Below, in pieces: positions 25,852-33,892 of a stretch of 64,000 bases of DNA (positions are counted from its first letter, which is position 1; each line of letters starts with the position of its first letter). Where the stretch lies: positions 62,001-126,000 of the forward strand of contig MPNE01000006.1 of NCBI GenBank assembly GCA_002238865.1. Reading direction: 5' to 3'. The DNA is from Gemmatimonadetes bacterium bin94 (GTDB lineage Bacteria; Gemmatimonadota; Gemmatimonadetes; Longimicrobiales; Gaopeijiaceae). The position numbers were made by a program, and so were the translations under genes. The notes below the pieces were generated by a model. That model saw nothing but the letters and a program-made list of their open reading frames with translations. It searched no databases and was not told the DNA's origin.

Positions 25852-27819
25852 TCACCGACCGTCGCCCCGCTGTTGTCCCAGACACCTGGGCAGACTCACG
25901 CCGTCCAGCTGGGGGTTGATGTTGGCCTCGAAACGGCTCAGCGCCTCCGGTATGCACCCCGAAAGGCGGTTGTAGTTCAGAGACAGGCGCCGGAGGCTGC
26001 CAAGGTTGCCCAGTTCCGGCGGGATGCTCCCCGAGAGCTGGTTGCGCTCCAGAGACAACACCTCGAGCCGTTGGAGCCTGCCCAGTTCGGGTGGTATGCG
26101 TCCGGCGACGCGCGTCCGGGACAGGTTCAGGCGGCGGAGGTTGTCCAGGTTGCCCAGTTCTCGTGGAATGCTCCCGGTGAGCGGGTTGCCCTGCAGGTAC
26201 AGATCCTCCAACCGGGACAGGGAACCCAGCTCGGCCGGTATCTCGCCCGACAGACGGTTGCCCTGCAAATAGAGGAACTCCAGCTCGCCCAGAGCCCCCA
26301 GTTCTGCGGGAATCCCACCCGGTATCTGATTGTCGGCCAGATTCAGGTACTGCATCCGGCGCAGGAGCCCGAGGGTTTCGGGAAGCGCGCCGCCGAGACC
26401 CTTGCCGGGCAGGTCGATCCCCGTTACCGCGCCGCCCTCCAACTGCACGCCGGTCCACGATGTCCAGTTCCGACTGCGGCTCCAGTCCAGCAGGCCCAAC
26501 GATCCCGCAAGGTCGTCGGCCACGGCCAGAAGTACTTCGCTGTCTCCCTGCGCCTGCAGGAATCGGCGCCGGGCCTCGGCGAGGCGCTCCTCTTCGGACT
26601 GACGCTCGGCCTCCAGACGAGCTTCTTCCGCGAGACGCGCCTCCTCTTCCAACCGCTCCTCTTCGGCCTGGCGCTCGGCCTCCAGACGCGCTTCTTCCGC
26701 CAGTCGCGCCTCCTCCTCCAACCGGGCCTCCTCGGCCTGGCGCTCGGCTTGGCGTTCGGCTTCCAGGCGGGCTTCTTCCGCCAGACGCGCTTCTTCCGCC
26801 AGTCGGGCTTCCTCGGCCAGACGTTCCTCTTCCAACCGCTCCGCTTCCAGGCGTTGCTCCTCGAGCTGGCGTTCGAAGTCGAGCCGCTGCTGCTCGGCGC
26901 GCTGGCGGGCTTCGGCAAACTGCTGCTCCTGTGCGCGCTGCCGTTCATCGGCCAGCCGCTGGGCCTCGGTCTGGCGCTCGGCTTCGAGACGCTCCGCTTC
27001 CGCCTGTTCCTCGGCTTCCCGGCCCACGGCGAAGAGCGCCGCGAGGCTTTCGCGGTCGAGATAGCCGGTCTCTTCGATCCCCTGGGCGGCTTGCCACCGT
27101 CGCAGTCCCGCCCGGGCATCCGGCTCCAGCACGCCGTCCGTCTCCCCGGCGTAGTGTCCTTCGGCCGCGAGACCCTTCTCGACCACCTCGATCGTCTCGG
27201 AACTCAATTCCAGCCGGGCCTCCGTCGCAGCGGCAAGCTGCTCCGGCGTGAGGGCGCTGTTGCGTGACACCGACACCAACACGGTTACGCCGAGCGCGAC
27301 GACCGCGATCCCCGCCGCGTAGAAGATGCGCCGCCGGCCGACCCGGACAGCCGGGGCGGCCGGCGTCCGCGCGGCGACGGGCTCGGATCGTCCTGCGGCT
27401 TCCCCGGACAATATCGCCCGCCAACCGGACGCCGCGATCTCCTCCTCGAGGTCGCGGCCCGGGACGTGCTCGGTGACCAGATACGCGGTCCCGTTGGCTT
27501 TGGCGACGCGGTGTACTTTTGCGAACTGGGGGTGATCCACCCTTGCCAGAATGCGCGTTCCCGCCAGAAACTGCTCCAGGCCGGTGGCGTAGGCCTCGGC
27601 CGACTCCTCCGACCTGGGCCCCACTGTTCCGTCCGGACGGCGCGAGCCCGAGTCCCGCGGAAGGTACTCCGTGATCAGGACGCTGCGATCGATGGCAAGT
27701 TCCAGGGCCAGATACGTGGTCGAGACGCCGTCACCCGCCAATTCGCGCTCGATGCGGTATTCGTCCAGAAGACGGCTTCCCGTTGGCAGGGCATCCGGGG
27801 AGGGCGTGTAGCTCATCAC
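25852..27819 (-). CDS. Membrane protein: degenerate kinase N-lobe, peptidoglycan-binding-like domain, coiled coil and LRRs
   Basis: A 655-residue protein. Residues 20-125 match only the N-lobe of serine/threonine kinases (EYRIERELAGDG, EYLPRD, AYLVTEHVPGRDL). The glycine loop is degraded, the VAIK lysine is T50 (VLIT), and HRD and DFG are absent, so catalysis is not expected. A membrane helix lies near 165-185. Residues 205-262 resemble peptidoglycan_binding_1 (EVVEKGLAAEGHYAGETDG). A charged coiled coil, rich in EAERQAEEERLEEEARLAEE-type heptads, spans about 265-440. About seven leucine-rich repeats end the protein. The N-lobe would be cytoplasmic and the rest periplasmic. The start overlaps the upstream SH3 gene. 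It may link the cytoplasm to the cell wall for the neighbouring MotA-like channel; this is inference. Confidence 0.82.
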   Translation of the reverse strand: MMSYTPSPDALPTGSRLLDEYRIERELAGDGVSTTYLALELAIDRSVLITEYLPRDSGSRRPDGTVGPRSEESAEAYATGLEQFLAGTRILARVDHPQFAKVHRVAKANGTAYLVTEHVPGRDLEEEIAASGWRAILSGEAAGRSEPVAARTPAAPAVRVGRRRIFYAAGIAVVALGVTVLVSVSRNSALTPEQLAAATEARLELSSETIEVVEKGLAAEGHYAGETDGVLEPDARAGLRRWQAAQGIEETGYLDRESLAALFAVGREAEEQAEAERLEAERQTEAQRLADERQRAQEQQFAEARQRAEQQRLDFERQLEEQRLEAERLEEERLAEEARLAEEARLAEEARLEAERQAERQAEEARLEEEARLAEEARLEAERQAEEERLEEEARLAEEARLEAERQSEEERLAEARRRFLQAQGDSEVLLAVADDLAGSLGLLDWSRSRNWTSWTGVQLEGGAVTGIDLPGKGLGGALPETLGLLRRMQYLNLADNQIPGGIPAELGALGELEFLYLQGNRLSGEIPAELGSLSRLEDLYLQGNPLTGSIPRELGNLDNLRRLNLSRTRVAGRIPPELGRLQRLEVLSLERNQLSGSIPPELGNLGSLRRLSLNYNRLSGCIPEALSRFEANINPQLDGVSLPRCLGQQRGDGR

Positions 27820-28880
27820 CAGCTCCAGGCGACTCCGAACTGGGTTCGGGAATCGGCGCGGCCGACGAAGAGGCGCGCGGGCCGCTCGGAACCCGATGAT
27901 TGCAGCGGCATCGAGAGTGCTGACATCCGCGACAGTTCCTCGACCTCACCCATCTTCTGCGACGCCATGACCCATTGCGCCAACCCCCAGACACCGAGTA
28001 AGCCCCCGGCGCCCATGATCCACTGCCTCCCGGTCTCGGCATCCTCCCGCCGATTGACGGCGGACTTGTATTCCAATGCGTCGGCGAAGTCTTCGGGGTC
28101 CGGGACCGCGAAGTACGGTATCCACTCGACGGCTGCGAACGCACCTCCCGCCAGAAGGGCCCCCCAGACGAGCTTGCGTCTCCCGAGCGAGCGGCTCAGC
28201 GTGGCTTCCGCATACTGCCGGTCGAGCGGCGGGGTCGTCGCCTCGGGGAATTCGCGCTCCAGCGCGGCCATCTTGCTCCAACCAAGGACGTACCGACCGA
28301 TTCCGTAGGCGGCAAGCGCGGCGCCCCCGATGAGGGCCACCTTCTTGACGGTCCCGGCGGTCTCCTCCCTGTCCTGGGCGGCCTGGTATGCGGCGTCATC
28401 CTCGTACGACTCGCGATCCTCGACCTCGAAGAACAGCGAGACGGACAACTGTGCGGTTGCCGCCAGTCCCGCGCCCTGGACCGCCCTGTTGAGTCCCGCC
28501 GACCGATTCGCCTTCGCGGCCGCGTGTTGCTCCTCGACGCCGGGAATGGCCATTCCGCCGCCGGGCGCTGCCGGTGACGACTGCTGCATCCCCACCACGG
28601 CCACTTCGCTGGCCAGGACGTACCCGATCAGATTCTCCTGGCCCGGCGGGCCGGGCACGGATACGGCGTAGTAGGGGCCGGACTCGCCGACCCATTCCAG
28701 CACCGCGCCGGAGGGCAGCGTGGCGATGACCGGGCTCGTGCTGTTGGGATCGAGCCGCAGGACGGTCTCGTTGGCGACGACCACCTGTTGGGCCGCGGCC
28801 GGGGCCGCGGCAGTGCCAGCGGCCAGGAATGATGTCCAGATGATGGAATGAAGCAGGACATTGCCAGTGTTCATCTTCAT
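27816..28880 (-). CDS. Secreted or membrane protein with N-terminal SH3-type domain, copy B
   Basis: A 354-residue protein. The start MKMNTG at 28880 has GGAGGT eight to nine bases upstream. A signal peptide ends near APAAAQQ. Residues of the form VLRLDPNSTSPVIATLPSG through YVLASEVAVV make a bacterial SH3-like domain (SH3b family). Several hydrophobic segments follow (VALIGGAALAAYGIGRYVLG, LVWGALLAGGAFAAVEW), and the C-terminus is TQFGVAWSW. It is a paralogue of the next upstream gene and overlaps the pseudokinase-LRR start. SH3b domains often bind cell-wall peptides, consistent with an envelope role. Exact function unknown. Confidence 0.78.
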   Translation of the reverse strand: MKMNTGNVLLHSIIWTSFLAAGTAAAPAAAQQVVVANETVLRLDPNSTSPVIATLPSGAVLEWVGESGPYYAVSVPGPPGQENLIGYVLASEVAVVGMQQSSPAAPGGGMAIPGVEEQHAAAKANRSAGLNRAVQGAGLAATAQLSVSLFFEVEDRESYEDDAAYQAAQDREETAGTVKKVALIGGAALAAYGIGRYVLGWSKMAALEREFPEATTPPLDRQYAEATLSRSLGRRKLVWGALLAGGAFAAVEWIPYFAVPDPEDFADALEYKSAVNRREDAETGRQWIMGAGGLLGVWGLAQWVMASQKMGEVEELSRMSALSMPLQSSGSERPARLFVGRADSRTQFGVAWSW

Positions 28881-28969
28881 TTTCGTACACCTCCACGATT
28901 TCTTCTGACAACGGTTGCGGTCACTCCCACCTCTCGCCCCCTTCCGCTTTGGCACGCCGCGCCAGGCCC

Positions 28970-30079
28970 TCACCAGCTCCAGCTGACCCCGAACTGCGTG
29001 CGCGGACCCCGGCGGTTCGCGAACAGTTCGACGGGCGCCTCGGCAACGAAGCTTCCGACCGGCACGGAGAGCGACGACATCCTGGCGGTCGCCTCGATCC
29101 CGGACATCCTTCTGGCTCCAAGCACCCACTGCGTCGTGCCCCAGGCCCCCAGCCCGATGCCCAATATGTAGGCTCCCGACCTGGCGGTCTCGGCCCGGTC
29201 CCTCCGGTCCTGTGCGGCCTGAAAGTCTTCCGCATTGTCGAAGTCCGCCGCGTCAGGTACTCCCAGGTACGGAACCCACTCGACCGCACCGTACGCGACG
29301 AGCGGGAGAAAGACGGCCCAAAAGACCTTTTTCCTTCCGGACGAACGCATCCTGAACGCGTCGCCGTACTGCACCTGCAGCGACGGGCCCGCCGTTCTCG
29401 GAAGCTCGAGCTCCAGGCTTCGCATGCTGCTCCACCCCATGGTGATCTGCGCCACCCCCCAGGCCCCCAATGCCCCGCCCAAAGCCATGCCCACGCTCCT
29501 GCCCGTCTCGGCCGCGCTGCGCCGGTCCAGGGCGCTCTGGTAGGATTCGGCGTCGTCATAGTCTTCGGCGACCGGAACCTGTAGCGGAGGCACAAACTCG
29601 AGTGCGGCGTACGAACTCCCGACGAAGACAAGACCCCAGATGACCTTGCTCACACCCGATGAACGACGTGCTCGCGCGTCCTCGTACTGCTCCTGCAGGC
29701 TCGGGATGCCGATCACGGGGCCAGGCCCCGTTGCCGGTATCGACCCCACGGGTGGCGCGATGCCCGGCACCGCGCCCACCAGCTCCACCTCGCTGGCCAG
29801 GACGTAGCCGATCACCTCTTCCTGGCTGGGATCCCCGATGATCGACACGGCATACCAGGCGCCCGATTCGCCGGTGTACTCCAACAGCGTTCCCGAAGCC
29901 ATTTCCACAATGATCGGGCTCGTTGCGTTGGGATCCAGCCTGATCGCCGTCCCGTCGGCGACGATCCGCACCTGCTGCGCACCGGCATCGGCCGGTACGA
30001 TTGCGGCGACGGCAAGCAGGATCAAGACCACGGCCTTCATCACGACCGCAATGGGTTGGCCTGGGAAGTGTTCAGCCAC
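28970..30079 (-). CDS. Secreted or membrane protein with N-terminal SH3-type domain, copy A
   Basis: A 369-residue paralogue of the gene at 27816-28880, with the same order: signal or membrane segment (MKAVVLILLAVAAIVPADAG), SH3b-like domain (IRLDPNATSPIIVEMASG to GYVLASEVELVG), then repeated units of two hydrophobic segments joined by acidic DYDDAESYQSALDRRSAAE-type stretches. The C-terminus TQFGVSWSW nearly equals the paralogue's. I chose GTG at 30079 because AAGGAG lies eight bases before it; an ATG at 30040 would also keep the signal. An 89-bp gap separates it from copy B. The shared unusual C-terminus suggests a conserved contact or membrane insertion signal. Confidence 0.76.
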   Translation of the reverse strand: MAEHFPGQPIAVVMKAVVLILLAVAAIVPADAGAQQVRIVADGTAIRLDPNATSPIIVEMASGTLLEYTGESGAWYAVSIIGDPSQEEVIGYVLASEVELVGAVPGIAPPVGSIPATGPGPVIGIPSLQEQYEDARARRSSGVSKVIWGLVFVGSSYAALEFVPPLQVPVAEDYDDAESYQSALDRRSAAETGRSVGMALGGALGAWGVAQITMGWSSMRSLELELPRTAGPSLQVQYGDAFRMRSSGRKKVFWAVFLPLVAYGAVEWVPYLGVPDAADFDNAEDFQAAQDRRDRAETARSGAYILGIGLGAWGTTQWVLGARRMSGIEATARMSSLSVPVGSFVAEAPVELFANRRGPRTQFGVSWSW

Positions 30080-30207
30080 TGTCTTTTCTCCTTGCGGGTT
30101 CAAACGCGTCGAAGTCGTCCGTGCCGATGACCGGCGCGAACCTCCCCGTTGCGGGATTGGAGCGTGAACGTGCGTCCGAGACCATCATGGCACCCCATTG
30201 ATCGGCC

Positions 30208-31218
30208 TCACAACAGGGAGAGCAGGAGATTGACCGTCAGCGAGCCCCCCACGTCGCGCACGAACTGGCCCCGGCCCGCGTTGGCCACGGATTGCAGGAA
30301 ACCCTCGACCTGAGGATCGACAAACCCCTGGGAGTTGATGTAGACGGTCGAGACCCGGTGTCCCGGCAGCCGCGCGATCGCGGTAGCCGTGGCGATGGTC
30401 CGGTTCACCTCCTCCGGGTAGGCGGGGTGGTCGGTCACGAGCACGATGACCCGTCTCTCGGACTCGGGCCGCCACGGCATGCGTGCCGCCTCGGTCAGCG
30501 CTGCAAGGAACGCCTCGGGCGGGTCGTTGTTGCCGCCGCGGCCGAGGCCCATTCGCACGGAAAGGTTGTTCACGAATCCCCTGAACGCGGCCCGGTTCAG
30601 GGTGGGGCCAGACACCCTCCGCAGGGAGAACGTCGTCGTGGGCCTCTCCCATTGGCGGTCTCCGAACGCGATCAGACCGATCCCGAAGCTGGGCGCCATC
30701 CGGCTCAGCAGGACGCTCAGCTGTCCGACTTCGGCCTTCAGCGCAGCGACCTGCGGCCCCATGCTGCTGGTGACGTCCAGCGCGATCACCAGGTCAAGGT
30801 GGGGCAACTGGTAGGTCGCGGTGGGCGGCACCGGGCCGGGGTCGGGCTGGGGGCACGGGACCGGGGCGGGAACGGCAGGGCACACGGGGCACGTCACGGG
30901 CTCGGGGTCGGCCGGCGGCGTCTCGGGAACGGCGGCGACGACCAGGGCCGGGGTCGGGGTCGGCACGGGAGTGGGGACCGCGGGGCACGCGACCGGTGTT
31001 GGCAGCGCGGGGTAGGTCGGCAACACGGGGCAAACGATCGGTTCCGGGCACGGAACTGCTGCCAGCATCGGGATCGGCTCTGCGGGTTCGGAGCGCGAAG
31101 CGTCGGCGATGAGCGGAAAGATGATGATCGAGATCAGAATGAACGCGCCGAGCGCCGAGGCGAACAGGTCAAGCGACGCCATGCCGAAAAGCGTCAACTC
31201 CCGATTTCGTCGTTTCAT
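30208..31218 (-). CDS. Membrane-anchored periplasmic VWA-domain protein, MotB/ExbD-like N-terminus
   Basis: A 336-residue protein. The N-terminus has a short basic tail then one helix (about residues 17-38) preceded by SLD, so an aspartate (D17) sits at the membrane entry as in MotB/ExbD-type stator subunits. Residues 45-130 are a rigid Pro-rich linker with about eight Cys-Pro motifs. A von Willebrand A domain follows with the metal-site motif D148-V-T-S-S152 and VTDHPAYPEE. It is the first gene of the minus-strand cluster that also encodes the MotA-like channel. Working idea: channel partner whose periplasmic part is a VWA adhesion domain instead of OmpA. Ribosome site weak; start taken at the ATG giving the MKRRNREL basic tail. 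Confidence 0.8.
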   Translation of the reverse strand: MKRRNRELTLFGMASLDLFASALGAFILISIIIFPLIADASRSEPAEPIPMLAAVPCPEPIVCPVLPTYPALPTPVACPAVPTPVPTPTPALVVAAVPETPPADPEPVTCPVCPAVPAPVPCPQPDPGPVPPTATYQLPHLDLVIALDVTSSMGPQVAALKAEVGQLSVLLSRMAPSFGIGLIAFGDRQWERPTTTFSLRRVSGPTLNRAAFRGFVNNLSVRMGLGRGGNNDPPEAFLAALTEAARMPWRPESERRVIVLVTDHPAYPEEVNRTIATATAIARLPGHRVSTVYINSQGFVDPQVEGFLQSVANAGRGQFVRDVGGSLTVNLLLSLL

Positions 31219-31483
31219 CTCATTCCGAGATCGATCAAGGAAACCCCGATTGGGAGCCTAATCCACCTGTTCTCGGCGATTCACGTTGCCAAGAAGGGCG
31301 AACGAGACCATCGAGGCGCCAAAATGCAGGTATCGGACGGCTTACGCAAGGCCTTTTGCATGTCGAAATCGGGACGAAGGCGGAGCGCGGGCAGTCGCGT
31401 TTCAGCTGCCCCGCGCGCGCCCGGCAGGGTGGCGCGCCGAAGATCCGGGAAGTCCCCCTCGCCCGGCTCCCGCCCTCAGCGCG
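31219..31483. other. Intergenic stretch without a recognisable gene
   Basis: This 265-bp gap lies between the VWA gene and the end of the DUF6152-like gene, both on the minus strand. It should contain the promoter of the VWA cluster, but no element is convincing. No RNA gene, terminator hairpin or repeat is evident. Confidence 0.5.
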
Positions 31484-31957
31484 TCAGCACCTGCCCTGTT
31501 CGCGGCGCGCCTTCAGCAACTCCTCTTCGTACGGCGCGCCCGTTCCGGACGAGCCCAGGAAGATCTTGCTGCCGTCGGTGAAGGTGACGTCGCGGCCGTT
31601 GGCCCGGTTCAGCGAGTGATCCTTGGCCTGGTATCCGTCGACGATGATCTCGGTGCCGGGCTGCAAACAGTCCCGCCGCAGGCCGCGGCGTAGCAGCACG
31701 TTCGGCGTGCCCCCCTCGACCGCCCACACCTCGGTGGATCCGTCTTCGTTGTCGATCTCCAGGTGAATCCAGGTGTGGGGGTTGACCCATTCCAGCTTCA
31801 CGATCCTGCCCTGCAACCTGACCGGGGCGTTGCGGTCGAACTCGGCACCGAAGGCGTGATGCGCGACCAGAGGCGCCGCGACCCCGGCCGCGACCAGAAC
31901 GACCCCGGCGGGGATGAGGAACCCCTTCCGGGCGAAGATTCGCTTTTGTCTGCTCAT
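31484..31957 (-). CDS. Secreted DUF6152-like protein
   Basis: A 157-residue protein with an N-terminal signal or anchor (GFLIPAGVVLVAAGVAAPLVA) and a compact OB-like domain. Its segments include HHAFGAEFD, WVNPHTWIHLE, WAVEGGTPNVLLRRG and NGRDVTFTDGSKIFLGSSGTG, matching the DUF6152 family as I remember it. The family is common in Acidobacteria-type and related genomes beside PQQ propeller and related secreted proteins, as here. The ATG overlaps the preceding stop (TGATG), so it is the last gene of a four-gene operon. Function unknown. Confidence 0.82.
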   Translation of the reverse strand: MSRQKRIFARKGFLIPAGVVLVAAGVAAPLVAHHAFGAEFDRNAPVRLQGRIVKLEWVNPHTWIHLEIDNEDGSTEVWAVEGGTPNVLLRRGLRRDCLQPGTEIIVDGYQAKDHSLNRANGRDVTFTDGSKIFLGSSGTGAPYEEELLKARREQGRC

Positions 31958-33039
31958 CAATTCCTGTTCCTCCGTTCTTCGGCCCGGGCTCCGCGCAGCA
32001 CGTTCTCCAGCGCGTAGTTGCCCTCGTGGCATGCGTACTCGTAGACGAGACCGTCGAGCCGGTTGAATGGCACCTCTCCACGCCAGGGACGCGTGAACAT
32101 GACCGGGTCCTCGACGGTGAACTCGTAGTTGATCGTGTGTTCTCCCGCCCGCGTGAAGCGCTCGGTCACCTTCATCTCCGCCGACGGCGGGATCCCCTGA
32201 AGGGTCTGGTCGGGATGAAGGTTGGTGGTCTCGACGACCAGGGTGTCTCCCTCCCACCGTCCCCAGGAGTCGCCCATCCACGGACGGATGTGCGCAGGCA
32301 GGCGCTTCGGTTCTCCCAGGCGGATGATCCGCACATCGTGCACCATCTCCGTCATGATCAACACGTGGTCGGGAGTCTGCACGATCGTGTAGTTGTTGTT
32401 GTAGAAGTAGTTCGGCAGCATGGGCGGCCCCGCGTTCGAGCCGAAGGACATGATGCACCGTTCGGCGAGCGGGCGGTTCTCCGGGTTGTCGAAGGAGCCG
32501 AACCGGCTTCGGAGCCGCCGCCGCTGGGCCAACCGTTCCCGACCCTGGTCGCTGAGCCCCGGGAGCCGTCCGTTGGGTGGATCGACGACCAGCGACGTCC
32601 TGGGCTCGCCGTTGAAGACGGCCACCAGCTCCCCGGCGTCGATGAAGAAGCGGTTGTAGCCACCGGTCCCTCCGGACGCCGCGTCGAAGCGCGGGTCGCC
32701 GGTGAACTGCCCGCCGACGGGCGGTGCTTCCCGGTTGGGGTCGCTGTCGGCGTAGCCCTCCTCCACAGTGGCCCGCACCCGCCCCTCGATCTCGGCCACC
32801 TGTTCCCAGGTGTAGGCCGCGTCCCGTCCCTCGGGGCGCTGAATCGGGGTGACGGTCGCATTGGACCAGTTGCCCTGCAGGTCGGGATGTCCGGCGGGCG
32901 TCCGCGGAACCACCCAGTCGGCTCCCCCGGCGTCGCGTTCCTGCGCCGCGGTTCCTCCGGACGGCGCCATGCAGGCGGCGCCCAGTACGACCGCGGTCGC
33001 GGCCAACCTACCGAATCGGGGTCTTGCGCAAATGTCCAT
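31957..33039 (-). CDS. Conserved secreted protein of unknown function, copy 1
   Basis: A 360-residue exported protein with a signal segment (GRLAATAVVLGAACMAPSGG; the cysteine at 23 may be a lipobox). The mature part opens with PRTPAGHPDLQGNWSNATVTP and contains RWEGDTLVVETTN, VTERFTRA and FTRPWRGEVPF. The same skeleton recurs in the next upstream gene (DLNGLWQA, RWEGDTFVVEV, VTERYTM, FARPWTIRMP), so the two are paralogues. This family is widespread in secretion-rich soil and marine lineages but uncharacterised. The start lies 32 bases inside the upstream gene. A substrate-binding or catalytic role with the PQQ protein is only an inference from the operon. Confidence 0.78.
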   Translation of the reverse strand: MDICARPRFGRLAATAVVLGAACMAPSGGTAAQERDAGGADWVVPRTPAGHPDLQGNWSNATVTPIQRPEGRDAAYTWEQVAEIEGRVRATVEEGYADSDPNREAPPVGGQFTGDPRFDAASGGTGGYNRFFIDAGELVAVFNGEPRTSLVVDPPNGRLPGLSDQGRERLAQRRRLRSRFGSFDNPENRPLAERCIMSFGSNAGPPMLPNYFYNNNYTIVQTPDHVLIMTEMVHDVRIIRLGEPKRLPAHIRPWMGDSWGRWEGDTLVVETTNLHPDQTLQGIPPSAEMKVTERFTRAGEHTINYEFTVEDPVMFTRPWRGEVPFNRLDGLVYEYACHEGNYALENVLRGARAEERRNRN

Positions 33040-33892
33040 ACATCAGCTCCTCCACGAACTCCACGCACTTGAACTGCCCGAGGCGTGCGTTCGGGTCGAT
33101 GTTGCGGTACAGCGGCATCCGGATCGTCCAGGGACGCGCGAACGTCTCCGGATCGTCGATCTCGGCCTCGTACATGATGTGATCCGGCCCCGTCATCGTG
33201 TAGCGCTCCGTGACTCTGAGCCCGGGGCCGTGATGATTGCCCGCCCGATCGAACCATGTCTGCCCGTTGAAGCCGCTCACCTCCACCACGAAGGTGTCGC
33301 CCTCCCAGCGCCCGTGCGACTGCCCCATCCACGAATCGACCTGGGGCGGACCAGGGTCTTCCAGGTAGATCTCGCGCATGGCGCCGGCGTATTCGTACGC
33401 GATGAAGAACATCGTCTCGCTCTGGGCGATCCGGAACGGGAAGGGCATGTAGGTGGCCCGTGGCACGCCCGGCAGGTAACACCTGATTTCGGGGTCGCGC
33501 TCGAGCCAGCGTTCACGGTTCTCGTCGCGCAACTCGAGGGCCTCGGGCAGGTAGGGGATCTCGCCGCCCTCCACAACGCCGTAGCCGGGCGGGACCGCCC
33601 CGACCGCCCCCAGCGCGAGGACTTCGTTGGCGGGCACGGGGATCACCGGGCCCGGTTGCATCGCCAGCGCCGGCCGGGCCGCGTGCGGCTCGATGTCCCA
33701 GTGCGCGTTGCCGAGCGCCTGCCAAAGCCCGTTCAAGTCGGGCTTGCCGGACGGGGTCCTCGGAAGGTCCCGGGTCTGGGCGCAGCCGCTGGCCGGCAAG
33801 GAGGCGGCGAACGCGACGAGGATCCAGGTCAGCACTCTCATGGGAGACAATGTGGCCATGGCGCGCGCCTGCCGCCAACCGTGCGCGGTCAT
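33008..33892 (-). CDS. Conserved secreted lipoprotein of unknown function, copy 2
   Basis: A 294-residue paralogue of the downstream gene, sharing the TPSGKPDLNGLW opening, the WEGDTFVVEVSGFN and VTERYTMTGPDHIMYEAEI-type segments, and the FARPWTIRMPLY end. The signal (VLTWILVAFAASLPASGC) has a lipobox. I report the start at 33892 because its ATG overlaps the PQQ gene stop (ATGA), which would couple translation. ATGs at 33859 and 33841 are alternatives that give shorter, more typical signal peptides. Function unknown. Confidence 0.76.
   Translation of the reverse strand: MTAHGWRQARAMATLSPMRVLTWILVAFAASLPASGCAQTRDLPRTPSGKPDLNGLWQALGNAHWDIEPHAARPALAMQPGPVIPVPANEVLALGAVGAVPPGYGVVEGGEIPYLPEALELRDENRERWLERDPEIRCYLPGVPRATYMPFPFRIAQSETMFFIAYEYAGAMREIYLEDPGPPQVDSWMGQSHGRWEGDTFVVEVSGFNGQTWFDRAGNHHGPGLRVTERYTMTGPDHIMYEAEIDDPETFARPWTIRMPLYRNIDPNARLGQFKCVEFVEELMYGHLRKTPIR

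Noticed and set aside
25005-31218. Zorya defence system
   Set aside because: A MotA-like gene is present, but there is no ZorB-type OmpA-domain partner and no helicase or nuclease gene nearby.
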